Shown here: piece after piece, positions 55,002 to 62,790 of the stretch
Layout: every line of letters begins with the position of its first letter
How positions within the stretch are numbered: position 1 is the stretch's first letter
Origin: SIG672 sp045657105
GTDB lineage: Bacteria; Bacillota; Clostridia; Oscillospirales; CAG-272
Length of the DNA: 64,000 nt
Assembly: GCA_045657105.1 (NCBI GenBank)
Contig: JAZOSN010000059.1
Span: 37,704-101,703, forward strand
Reading direction: 5' to 3'
Notes under the pieces: model-generated
Databases searched by the model: none
Told to the model about the DNA's origin: nothing
The model's input: only the letters and a program-made list of their open reading frames with translations
Position numbers and translations under genes: made by a program

Positions 55002-58000
55002 TTATTTAAAGCTTTCTACAAACGATTCATCGATAACCGCAAGTCCGAATTCTTTACGCTTTCTCGTAAGCTCTACGTTGATGTCGTAAACGTAGCCGCG
55101 GATAGCCTCTTCGGGTTCCGCACCGTCGTTATATACTTCGTCAAACGCGAACTTCAAGTAACGCGAAATGATATATCCGCCGGGATATTCTTCGATACCT
55201 GTAAGGTTGCCGAACTGACCCATAAGGTTATTGTATTCGCTTGTCGTCCATGAAAGCGATTGAAGCGCGGCAGGGTTTGCCGTGTGGTACTTATATTCAC
55301 TTCCAAAGAGAGCGGTAAGCTCGTTTGCATAATCTGCCTGCGTGTTTTCGGAAACGTACCACTTCATAAACTTCCATGCGAAGTCCGTGAGGTGCTGAGG
55401 ACGGTCCTCATTTGCAAGCATAATGATTGCGGTAGTAGTTCCGACCGCAGTGTTGTTTATCTGCGGCTTTCCGTTTTCATCGAAGGTCTGCCAACCGGGG
55501 AGCGGAACGAATTCCCAAAGTCCCTGAATTTCGGTAGCAAATATACTGAGCTGAGTATAAGCGGAATATCCGGTTATACCGAGCGGAATCTCTCCTGTAC
55601 GGAAACGGTTTACGAAGTCGTACTGCTTCGGCTGACCGTAATCGGTAAAGAACGACATAAGGTAAGAGAACGCTTGGAGAGCCGTATCGGTTTCGTAGCT
55701 GATCTGCATACCGTCGTTGATGTAGCGCGATCCGCCCATCTGATAAAGGAAGATGTCGTGTCCTCCGATATAGGTGGGAATAGCGATCTGCATATTGTTC
55801 TCACTGAGAGTATCCATTACGGTCATAAGCTCTTCCCATGTCTTGGGAGCGGAAAGACCAAGCTCGTTGAGAACGTCTGCACGGTAGAACATCATCGGGA
55901 AGTCGAGTGCTTCGGGAAGTCCGTAAACGGTCTGAGAACGTACCTCGTTACCCTGTTCGTCATATTTCAGACTGTAAAGTGTAAGCGGAACCCAAGAAGC
56001 ATCAATGAACTGCGTTTTTATTTCGTCAAAGCCTTCTTTATCATTGAGCGGCTCGACCGCACTTCTTATAGCCCAGTTGATAACGTCGCCCGAACCGTGT
56101 CCGTGTGATACGTCAGGTCCGACACCCGCGAGAACCGAGGGAAGCAGTGCTCCTCCGGCAACGAGTTTAAGGTCAACGTTTGCCTCGGTGTTGTTCTTAG
56201 CGAAGTCCGAGTTTATAAGGCTTCTGAGAACCTGCGCCTGGTCACGTCCGAGGGTGGTCCATACCTCGATTCTGTTATCAGGGTCGGAAACTACGGTAGC
56301 GCCGAGCTGGCTGTAATCTGCAACGAAGCTCTTGAAGAACTGGCAGATCTCAAACCAAAGCGACTGCCAGAAGTTCGCGTTCGCCTTAGGAAGGTTCTGG
56401 TTGCCTTGGGGTGTTCTTATTATAATGTAGTCAAGCTCAAGAGGCTGCTTTGCGCCGTTCTGGATCCAGGTACCAACAGTACCGAGATTTTCTTTAAGGT
56501 TTTCAAGGTTAGCCGCGATATTGTGCTCGTTCTTACCCATTCTTTCAAGAAGCTGGGCAACGGTACGGAGCGTTGCGGTATAAGAACCGGCGCTTCCTAC
56601 CTGCGCTTGAAGTCTGTCGGCAAGTACGTAAAGCTTTTCAGCTTGAACGAGAAGCTGGTCAACCTCTTCGGGAACGATACTGTAAAAGTCGTAGTCACGG
56701 TATTTATCGGGGTCCGATCCCGTGATCATAAGGAACTTGATGTAAATATCGTTTATCGTGTTGAGCGAGTCGGTAACGTCAAGAAGAATGCTTGCCATAT
56801 CTCCGAGTCCCGCTTCGAACTCAATATAGTTCTTTCCCTTTTCAAGATATACCTTGTAGGTGACGTCAGATCCGCTGTTTATCGCAGACGTCTGCCAAGT
56901 ATCCTTGTAGTTGAATCTGAGATAGTTCGCTTCCTTGAACGGAACCGCGGTATTTTTTCCTTCGTTTATCATGCTCTGAGTTGCAACTCTGAGCACACGG
57001 GTAGAAAACGCACCTTCGTTTACCGACTGACGGTAACGGAGAACGATCTCGTAAAATCCGCTCTCTTCAACCTCTACGGTATAACGCGCCCACTGTCCGA
57101 CGCTCTGCCACTTATCACCGCCGTCACCGCCGATAGCGTTGAGGTACTGTATGTAAGGGGACTGAGGCTGGGAGATAGCACTCGTTCTGTCCGCAAGGGG
57201 ATAGATGGTAGTTTCCGAGGTCGCGGTCGCATACTCTGCTTGGAGCTTTAAGTAGAAGTCTGCAACGTCGGTAGCGCCCTGCTCCTGATAGTACTTGATG
57301 TAATCGTCGTACGTACGCATCTCTTTATCGTAATCGTACGGGAATACCTCTACCTCTACGAGCACCATAGCCTCACGCTGAGCTTCGAGCTGAATGGTGT
57401 TATTTCCTTCGGGGAAGTAGAACTGGAGAGGCTCGATGTGATATCCCGAGGAGTCGGTAGCAACGTACGTACGAAGCTCGTTTACCATATATTTGGACGG
57501 CTTCGACTCGTTTCCGTCGATATCGTTAGCAAATACGGGATATTTCGTATAATTTTCGGCGTCAGATACCGTAACGTCTGTCTTTTTGAAGGTAAGCATT
57601 CTGTCCACGACAGTACGTTCAAGGACAACTCCGTCCTTATCGACGTATTCGTAAACGACCTCGCCTTCCTTGTCGAGATAACGGTAAATGACGTTGCCGT
57701 TTTCGTCCTTCTGGAACGTATCCTCGTCATCGACCCACACCTTGGACAGGGTGAGATAACGTGCCTCGTAATAAGGAACGGTTTCGTTTATATAAAACGT
57801 TCTTTCAATAGACGTAGTCTTGGAAGTTTCGTCCTTTACGGGAATATACTTGAATTTAAGAGCGTACATTCCTTCCTTCATAGCGGGCATATTCCAACCT
57901 ACTACGCCGTTTGCCGGAAGATAAAGACCTTGACGATCTTCCTCGTTCGGCCACACTTTGACGGCGGCATTCGTGATGGCGGCATTATAATTTATAATGT

Positions 58001-58214
58001 CGTCGGCAGTGAGAGTATAGCTCTTTTCTCCGCGTGCGACGTTCTGATGCTCGAGCAGGTACTCCTCATATTTTGCAGCTTGAAGAAGTTCGGAAAGCGT
58101 AGCAGACTGATACGCGTCGTCCGACTCCTGTGCCGCGATAGCGGTACCGGGAGCGAAAACAGTCAGAACGGCCAGCAAAAATGCCATAATTTTGGTTCTT
58201 TTTGAACGGACCAT
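55002..58214 (-). CDS. Giant extracellular solute-binding protein with CBM-like N-terminal part
   Basis: At 1,070 residues this is more than twice the usual size of a CUT1 binding protein. A signal peptide ends near AIAAQ (about 28) without a lipobox, so it is not an obvious lipoprotein. The N-terminal half (about 40-620) is beta-rich; GQWARYTVEVEESGFYEIVL (near 378) recalls CBM6/35-type modules. A helical linker follows (about 520-620). The C-terminal domain (about 640-1045) is a family 1 binding fold with RIEVWTTLGRDQ, GPDVSHGHGSGDVINWAI and FYRADVLNELGLSAPKTWEE. It leads the operon, with its own promoter and a leader terminator. It probably presents a glycan to the two permease pairs. Confidence 0.92.
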   Translation of the reverse strand: MVRSKRTKIMAFLLAVLTVFAPGTAIAAQESDDAYQSATLSELLQAAKYEEYLLEHQNVARGEKSYTLTADDIINYNAAITNAAVKVWPNEEDRQGLYLPANGVVGWNMPAMKEGMYALKFKYIPVKDETSKTTSIERTFYINETVPYYEARYLTLSKVWVDDEDTFQKDENGNVIYRYLDKEGEVVYEYVDKDGVVLERTVVDRMLTFKKTDVTVSDAENYTKYPVFANDIDGNESKPSKYMVNELRTYVATDSSGYHIEPLQFYFPEGNNTIQLEAQREAMVLVEVEVFPYDYDKEMRTYDDYIKYYQEQGATDVADFYLKLQAEYATATSETTIYPLADRTSAISQPQSPYIQYLNAIGGDGGDKWQSVGQWARYTVEVEESGFYEIVLRYRQSVNEGAFSTRVLRVATQSMINEGKNTAVPFKEANYLRFNYKDTWQTSAINSGSDVTYKVYLEKGKNYIEFEAGLGDMASILLDVTDSLNTINDIYIKFLMITGSDPDKYRDYDFYSIVPEEVDQLLVQAEKLYVLADRLQAQVGSAGSYTATLRTVAQLLERMGKNEHNIAANLENLKENLGTVGTWIQNGAKQPLELDYIIIRTPQGNQNLPKANANFWQSLWFEICQFFKSFVADYSQLGATVVSDPDNRIEVWTTLGRDQAQVLRSLINSDFAKNNTEANVDLKLVAGGALLPSVLAGVGPDVSHGHGSGDVINWAIRSAVEPLNDKEGFDEIKTQFIDASWVPLTLYSLKYDEQGNEVRSQTVYGLPEALDFPMMFYRADVLNELGLSAPKTWEELMTVMDTLSENNMQIAIPTYIGGHDIFLYQMGGSRYINDGMQISYETDTALQAFSYLMSFFTDYGQPKQYDFVNRFRTGEIPLGITGYSAYTQLSIFATEIQGLWEFVPLPGWQTFDENGKPQINNTAVGTTTAIIMLANEDRPQHLTDFAWKFMKWYVSENTQADYANELTALFGSEYKYHTANPAALQSLSWTTSEYNNLMGQFGNLTGIEEYPGGYIISRYLKFAFDEVYNDGAEPEEAIRGYVYDINVELTRKRKEFGLAVIDESFVESFK

Positions 58215-58330
58215 TAAAAATTTTCCTCCTAACAGAAATGGTTTTGCGAAATTGCAGGCTACTTTTTCTCGCTTTTAACGGACGGTTCTGCACTTTTAGC
58301 AGCTTCTCTCATAAAAAGGCTCAAAAAAAC

Positions 58331-58381
58331 AAAAAAAATCGTCGGCGACGCACAGTTCGCGCAGTCGTCACCGCGATTTTT
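58331..58381 (-). terminator. Leader terminator (attenuator) of the sugar-uptake operon
   Basis: On the minus strand, AAAAATCG-GGTGACG pairs with CGTCGCC-CGATTTTT, with eight T following. It lies between the promoter at 58412-58440 and the first ATG at 58214, so it can stop transcription within the leader. Confidence 0.7.
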
Positions 58382-58411
58382 CAGATTATTTTGCCTGCGA
58401 ACTGTAACAAA

Positions 58412-58440
58412 ATAATATCACATTTTCGCCGAAATGTCAA
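58412..58440 (-). promoter_or_regulatory. Promoter of the sugar-uptake operon
   Basis: On the minus strand, TTGACA (58440-58435) and TATTAT (58417-58412) are 17 bp apart, about 200 bp upstream of the first gene. Confidence 0.7.
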
Positions 58441-58887
58441 TAGAGCCTTTCATTTTAATTATTTATATAAGCCGCGTTTTTGTGCTTTTTTACGATATTT
58501 TTTACCTTTTTGTAAATCTTTTGGAAAGCGAGGAAATTTATCAAAATATTCACACGCCTCCTTGTGTTTCTTACGCTCTCTTCTTTGGTTTTCTACCCTT
58601 TCACGGATTTTAGTGAAAAGTCGATACTTTTTAAGTCTTTTTTCGTACTTTTCGCACTTTTAAGCCTGTTTTGTCAATATGGTAATAGTGACGAATTTTA
58701 AAAAAATTTTAGCAGATCAAAAAAAGTCGGATTAAAGCCATTGTGCATTTTGAACAAATTTCAAGGCGTTTTTTCTACATTTCAACAAAATTTCAAAAAC
58801 TCTGAATATATTTAATTTTTTGGTGCTTTTTTCCACTTTTTTCGAAATTTTTTTGTTTTCGCCGATTTACTTTTATTATTTTTGCTA
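58441..58887. other. AT-rich intergenic region without a recognisable gene
   Basis: About 450 bp between the divergent promoters of the sugar-uptake operon and the small HTH gene. It is poor in G and C, with many A and T runs (for example TTTTTTCCACTTTTTTCGA). I found no gene, repeat family or RNA structure that I can support. The curvature-prone A-tracts could matter for the promoters. Confidence 0.5.
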
Positions 58888-58916
58888 TTGACAAACGACG
58901 AAAAGGGTGTTATAAT
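58888..58916 (+). promoter_or_regulatory. Consensus promoter of the small HTH gene
   Basis: TTGACA (58888-58893) and TATAAT (58911-58916) are exactly 17 bp apart, a perfect sigma-A-type promoter. Transcription probably starts near 58923. Confidence 0.85.
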
Positions 58917-58965
58917 CAAGAAAAAGAACATTTGTTCGTATTTCGGAAAGGAGATTTTATCCGTA

Positions 58966-59322
58966 ATGTCCAATTGGCTATGCAAATTCGAAAAATACCG
59001 TTCGGACAAGATGTTACTCGACACCCGTAAATCGCAGCTCAAAGTTTTGCTCGACGATTACGGATACGCTCGAAGCGACAGCCGTGTCACTCCCGTGCTC
59101 AACGCTATCAACGAGCTTGAAATCTCACTTGGAGATACCGAAAAGGAGCTCGACTGCTATGTGGCAAACGCGTCCACTCCGCGAGAAGCCGCAAAGCGCG
59201 CCGACGAGAAGCTCTTTCTCACCTATCGGTATGTCCACAATATGACGATGGAGGAAACCGCCGAGGAGATGTGTGTGAGTCGCGACACGGTATACCGAAT
59301 CAGAAGAAGGATCGCAAACTGA
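58966..59322 (+). CDS. Small HTH protein resembling sigma factor region 4
   Basis: The 118-residue protein has a charged helical N-terminal part with YRSDKMLLDTRKSQLKVLL and a C-terminal helix-turn-helix (about 85-115) with TMEETAEEMCVSRDTVYRIR. The latter resembles sigma-70 region 4 and the ArpU/RinA-type phage late regulators. GAAAGGAG lies 13 nt before the ATG. It has a perfect promoter, so it is probably well expressed. No sigma region 2 is present. It is divergent from the sugar-uptake operon and may control it (inference), or it may be a remnant of a prophage. Confidence 0.8.
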   Translation: MSNWLCKFEKYRSDKMLLDTRKSQLKVLLDDYGYARSDSRVTPVLNAINELEISLGDTEKELDCYVANASTPREAAKRADEKLFLTYRYVHNMTMEETAEEMCVSRDTVYRIRRRIAN

Positions 59323-59357
59323 TAACTGACATTTTTATTACATTTTCCAAAAAACTC

Positions 59358-59386
59358 TTGACAAAACACCTGCACGGTGCTATAAT
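59358..59386 (+). promoter_or_regulatory. Consensus promoter of the T-box-trpB unit
   Basis: TTGACA (59358-59363) and TATAAT (59381-59386) are 17 bp apart, directly upstream of the T-box leader. Confidence 0.88.
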
Positions 59387-59394
59387 CTATTCAA

Positions 59395-59690
59395 TAATAA
59401 TAACCGATAACAACCTATGATGAAGAGATAAAGTCGAAGGCGCACTCACAGAGAGTCGGGGAGGCTGAAAGCCCGACAGAAAGCGGATCGGCAAATGGAC
59501 TTCGGAGGGTCCCTGCGATAGCGTACTGCACGAAGGTAGCCGGGAACGGGTGCTCCCGTTACAGAGCAGAGATGTTTCGCATCTTAAAAGGTGGGCGCAG
59601 AGCGCGTCAATCAAGGTGGCACCGCGAATAGCATAAAGTGTTTATTCGTCCTTGACAGAAAGCATATTTCTGTCAAGGATTTTTATTTTA
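59395..59690 (+). promoter_or_regulatory. T-box leader, tryptophan-specific
   Basis: This is a T-box riboswitch that senses uncharged tRNA. The stem I kink motif ATGATGAAGAG begins near 59417, the distal AGAGAG loop is at 59451-59456, and the specifier codon is TGG (Trp) at 59496-59498, in the context GCAAATGGACTTCGGAGG. The conserved T-box GGTGGCACCGCG is at 59616-59627. The terminator stem TCCTTGACAGAAA / TTTCTGTCAAGGA with T-run is at 59650-59685. Uncharged tRNA-Trp should favour antitermination and trpB expression. Confidence 0.93.
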
Positions 59691-59699
59691 CGGAGGAAA

Positions 59700-59765
59700 A
59701 TGAGAAAAAATGAAGCTTCTTACAAGACGATGGCAATAAGCGGTCGTGTTTATTATAATTTGTAG
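59700..59765 (+). CDS. Possible 21-residue ORF between the T-box and trpB
   Basis: An ATG preceded by a strong CGGAGG (spacing 4 nt) opens a 21-codon ORF that begins MRKNEASYKTM and ends RVYYNL. It has no Trp codon. It starts 10 bp after the T-run of the T-box terminator, so it would be translated only when the terminator is read through, and it ends 29 bp before trpB. It may be a real small protein, a ribosome-loading device for trpB, or chance. Confidence 0.45.
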   Translation: MRKNEASYKTMAISGRVYYNL

Positions 59766-59794
59766 ATTTTTTACTTTTGAAAGGAATATATATT

Positions 59795-61015
59795 ATGAAA
59801 CTCGGAAACGTTGATTTTGATACCTATTTTAACAATTATCCCGACAAGGACGGCTATTTTGGCAAATACGGCGGCGCTTATATCGAAGATAAGCTCAAAG
59901 CCGCGATGGCAGAGATAACCGAGGCTTACTACTCGATCTGTCAGTCGAGAAAGTTTATCGCAGAGCTTCGCAGGATCCGTACCGAATTTCAGGGCAGACC
60001 GACTCCGGTATCGCACCTCGAAAGACTCTCGGACGCGCTCGGCGGCAAGGTTCAGCTTTATGCAAAGCGCGAGGATCTGAACCATTCGGGCGCTCACAAG
60101 CTTAACCACTGCATGGGCGAGGCACTTCTTGCGAAATATATGGGCAAAAAGAAGGTCATCGCAGAAACCGGAGCAGGTCAGCACGGTGTTGCTCTTGCGA
60201 CGGCGGCGGCATATTTCGGACTTGAATGCGATATTTATATGGGATCTGTCGATATAAAGAAGCAGGCCCCCAACGTTGCAAGAATGAAGATTCTCGGTGC
60301 AAACGTAATCGAGGTAACTCACGGACTTGCAACTCTCAAAGAGGCGGTCGACGCGGCGTTCGACGCGTACAGTAAGGAATATAAGGACTGCATCTACTGC
60401 ATCGGATCGGTTCTCGGTCCTCACCCCTTCCCTATGATGGTCCGCGACTTCCAGAGCGTCGTCGGAATTGAAGCAAGAGAGCAGTTTATAAATATGACCG
60501 GACATCTCCCCACGGCGATCGTTGCCTGTGTCGGCGGCGGATCGAACGCGGCAGGACTTTTCGCAGGATTTCTGAACGATCCGGTTGATATATACGGAAT
60601 CGAGCCGCTCGGCAGAGGTCCGAAGCTTGGAGATCACGCGGCAAGTCTGAAATACGGAAGTGAGGGCATTATGCACGGCTTCAATTCGATAATGCTCAAA
60701 GACGAAAACGGCGAGCCCGCGCCCGTTTATTCGGTAGCAAGCGGACTTGACTATCCCTCGTCCGGACCTGAGCACGCGTTTTTACAGGAGATCGGCAGAG
60801 TCAAGTATGACGTTATCGACGACGAGGAAACTATTGACGCGTTCTACAAGCTCGCAAGACTCGAAGGTATTATTCCCGCGATCGAGAGCTCGCACGCCGT
60901 CGCCTACGGAATGAAGCTCGCAAAGACGATGGATCACGGCTCGGTGCTCATTAACCTCTCGGGCAGAGGCGATAAGGATATGGACTACGTAATTGAGAAT
61001 TACGGAATAAGATAG
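59795..61015 (+). CDS. trpB: Tryptophan synthase beta chain
   Basis: The enzyme joins indole and L-serine to make L-tryptophan, using PLP. The 406 residues are full length. The PLP lysine is Lys102 in NHSGAHKLNHCMG, the catalytic Glu is Glu124 in AETGAGQHG, and the phosphate loop is CVGGGSNAAG. Usual relatives read NHTGAHKINN, so this is a divergent branch. No trpA or other trp gene is adjacent, so it may use indole from outside or a distant trpA. GAAAGGA precedes the ATG. Expression is under the Trp T-box. Confidence 0.95.
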   Translation: MKLGNVDFDTYFNNYPDKDGYFGKYGGAYIEDKLKAAMAEITEAYYSICQSRKFIAELRRIRTEFQGRPTPVSHLERLSDALGGKVQLYAKREDLNHSGAHKLNHCMGEALLAKYMGKKKVIAETGAGQHGVALATAAAYFGLECDIYMGSVDIKKQAPNVARMKILGANVIEVTHGLATLKEAVDAAFDAYSKEYKDCIYCIGSVLGPHPFPMMVRDFQSVVGIEAREQFINMTGHLPTAIVACVGGGSNAAGLFAGFLNDPVDIYGIEPLGRGPKLGDHAASLKYGSEGIMHGFNSIMLKDENGEPAPVYSVASGLDYPSSGPEHAFLQEIGRVKYDVIDDEETIDAFYKLARLEGIIPAIESSHAVAYGMKLAKTMDHGSVLINLSGRGDKDMDYVIENYGIR

Positions 61016-61017
61016 GA

Positions 61018-61232
61018 AACGATTGAGGGAACTTTTTGTAAAAAGTTCCCTCAAACTCCCTCAAAAACTTTAATAAAACAGTTTTAAGTAAAGTTTTGAT
61101 CAAACTTTCTCAAAAGTTTGCGGGGTGAAAACGTCGCTTGCGGCGTTGAGGGGCGGCGCCCGACGCGGCGTGTCTCTTTTTGGTTCTTTTTCTCTTGCGC
61201 TTTCGGTTTCAAGAGAAAAAGAACGTTCAATA
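61018..61232. repeat. REP-like repeat block after trpB
   Basis: About 215 bp of short palindromes: GGGAACTTTTTG / CAAAAAGTTCCC, AAGTTTTGATCAAACTT and GAAAACGTCGC. The segment TCAAAAACTTTAATAAAA repeats the tail of the copies at about 13895 and 14040. TTCTTTTTCTCTTG pairs with CAAGAGAAAAAGAA further on. I see no gene here. Confidence 0.55.
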
Positions 61233-61234
61233 AT

Positions 61235-61267
61235 AAAAAGCAGATGAAATTATCATCTGCTTTTTTT
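61235..61267. terminator. Bidirectional terminator
   Basis: AAAAAGCAGATGA and TCATCTGCTTTTT flank a 5-nt loop, between the trpB repeat block and the convergent regulator gene. Confidence 0.8.
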
Positions 61268-61279
61268 GATACGCTTTTA

Positions 61280-61885
61280 TTACTTCAATACCTTTTTGCA
61301 CCAAGTGCGCTTGCCACATTTGGGGCATTTGAGGTAACGTGTCGTTCCCGCATGCATAGCATTAAGCGCCTGAGAATAGGTCGGCACGATCTCGTGACCG
61401 CAGTTTTTGCACTTATAAGCGCCAACGCTTATTTCAAGCTTCAAAGCATAGAAGCAAGGGATCATAAATGCAATAGCAAGTCCGATGACCGTAACGATCT
61501 GCCAGACTCCTTCGGGTATAAGAAATGCGGCGACCGCACAACCTGCAATCAGACCCACCAGACAAACGCCCATAAGCACCCACATAGACGTCCAAATGGT
61601 TTTGTTTCTTTTTTCTACTTCCTTTGCCATATCAAGAAGAAGCTGTTCGTTTTTCTGTTCACTGTTTTCCATATCAATTTTCTCCCCACTCAGTAATTCA
61701 TTTACGCTGATGCCGAGAATGTCACATAGTTCAAGCATAATGGACGAATCGGGCATCGACACGCCTCTTTCCCATTTTGATACTGCCTTATCGGTGATTC
61801 CAAGCTTTTCGGAAAGCTGTGCCTGCGTTAAATTTTTATTTTTTCTGCATTCGGCAATAAATCTGCCTATTTTAAGTTGATCCAT
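61280..61885 (-). CDS. XRE-type regulator with membrane helices and zinc ribbon
   Basis: The 201 residues comprise an XRE helix-turn-helix at about 5-60 (LTQAQLSEKLGITDKAVSKW), a linker, two membrane helices (about 90-112 and 117-140), and a C-terminal zinc ribbon with two CxxC pairs (YKCKNCGHE and LKCPKCGKR). A membrane-bound regulator with a cytosolic zinc ribbon is a common Clostridial type; the signal is unknown. The ATG at 61885 follows GAAGGGAG; an extension to 61924 was rejected. Confidence 0.9.
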   Translation of the reverse strand: MDQLKIGRFIAECRKNKNLTQAQLSEKLGITDKAVSKWERGVSMPDSSIMLELCDILGISVNELLSGEKIDMENSEQKNEQLLLDMAKEVEKRNKTIWTSMWVLMGVCLVGLIAGCAVAAFLIPEGVWQIVTVIGLAIAFMIPCFYALKLEISVGAYKCKNCGHEIVPTYSQALNAMHAGTTRYLKCPKCGKRTWCKKVLK

Positions 61886-62013
61886 GAGTGTTCTCCCTTC
61901 TAAGTACAGTATAGACGTTTTCACACGAAAAGTACACCCACCGTTGGTTTAGTAGGGGAAAATCAACGTAGGTATGGCGAAATGATCGTTCTATTCCTTT
62001 GCAAAATCCAAGC

Positions 62014-62364
62014 TTACCGATAATATTTTATTTGACATTTACCGTTTTCATTAAATGTTTCGATCTCGTATTTCAATGAGCCGGATTTGTAAATTTCATT
62101 ATAAATTTCCTTGAGATTTTCTGTTTTGCCATCGACGAGTGTCCAATTTGTGTCGGGCAAGTCGATAGAAAAATTATACTCTTTTATATCGCCGACTTTT
62201 AATCCTATGGCATAAAATATTTTATTGTCCGCCCATTTATATCCCAGTCCTTGCAGGTTTTCCAAACCGTATAGCAAAGCCATCTCGTCCCAAAAATCGC
62301 CTATTGTGTTATATTGGTCTTGATTTAGCAACGAAAATTCTTTCGATATTCCTTTAAAAATCAT
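62014..62364 (-). CDS. GyrI-like small-molecule-binding protein, N-terminally short
   Basis: The 116 residues match the GyrI-like/SOUL effector-binding fold: MIFKGISKEFSLLNQDQYN, then FWDEMALLYG and KIFYAIGLKVGD, ending in LKYEIETFNENGKCQI. Most relatives have 150 or more residues and start with a strand before GISK, which is missing here. The short form is probably genuine because a promoter (62404-62432) lies only 33 bp upstream. The ligand is unknown. Confidence 0.75.
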   Translation of the reverse strand: MIFKGISKEFSLLNQDQYNTIGDFWDEMALLYGLENLQGLGYKWADNKIFYAIGLKVGDIKEYNFSIDLPDTNWTLVDGKTENLKEIYNEIYKSGSLKYEIETFNENGKCQIKYYR

Positions 62365-62403
62365 TCTAAACCTCGTGAAATTCCAATCTTATCTAACAAC
62401 CAC

Positions 62404-62432
62404 ATTATACCATAATCTTCGCAAAAAGTAAA
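62404..62432 (-). promoter_or_regulatory. Promoter of the GyrI-like gene
   Basis: On the minus strand, TTTACT (62432-62427) and TATAAT (62409-62404) are 17 bp apart. Confidence 0.6.
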
Positions 62433-62475
62433 TAGGACGGCAGAGTTTTTACAAACCAAACCGCCCTGTAAAACA

Positions 62476-62506
62476 CAAAAAGCTCTGCCGAAGCAGAGCT
62501 TTTTGT
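62476..62506. terminator. Bidirectional hairpin terminator
   Basis: AAAAAGCTCTGC and GCAGAGCTTTTT pair perfectly around CGAA. It is in the gap between the GyrI-like and leucine-rich-repeat genes. Confidence 0.7.
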
Positions 62507-62550
62507 ATATGAGGTCGAAATTATCTCTTCGAGTTTTAACAATGCCGTTT

Positions 62551-62639
62551 GATATCGTGAATATCGTTAAATATCGTGTGATATCGTGCATTTATCGTGT
62601 GTTTTCGTGCGATATCGTGAATATCGTGAGTATCGTCGC
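62551..62639. repeat. TATCGT iteron-like array
   Basis: Eight copies of TATCGT and one variant TTTTCGT lie in 89 bp, mostly as ATATCGTG spaced 8-12 bp apart and all on the same strand. GTTGCACCAAATTTGCACC follows. No gene is inside. The arrangement resembles iterons or protein-binding arrays and lies close to sequence typical of element ends (inference). Confidence 0.65.
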
Positions 62640-62790
62640 ATAAAGTGTTGCACCAAATTTGCACCAAAATCACACCAACATTCAACGCCTATTCAGCTCA
62701 ACAAATTGGAATTTGTCAATTTCGTTATTCCGTTTTATTGTAATATTGAGGAATAAGGTGTTGACGTTCCGTAACGTATTTTATTTGATT

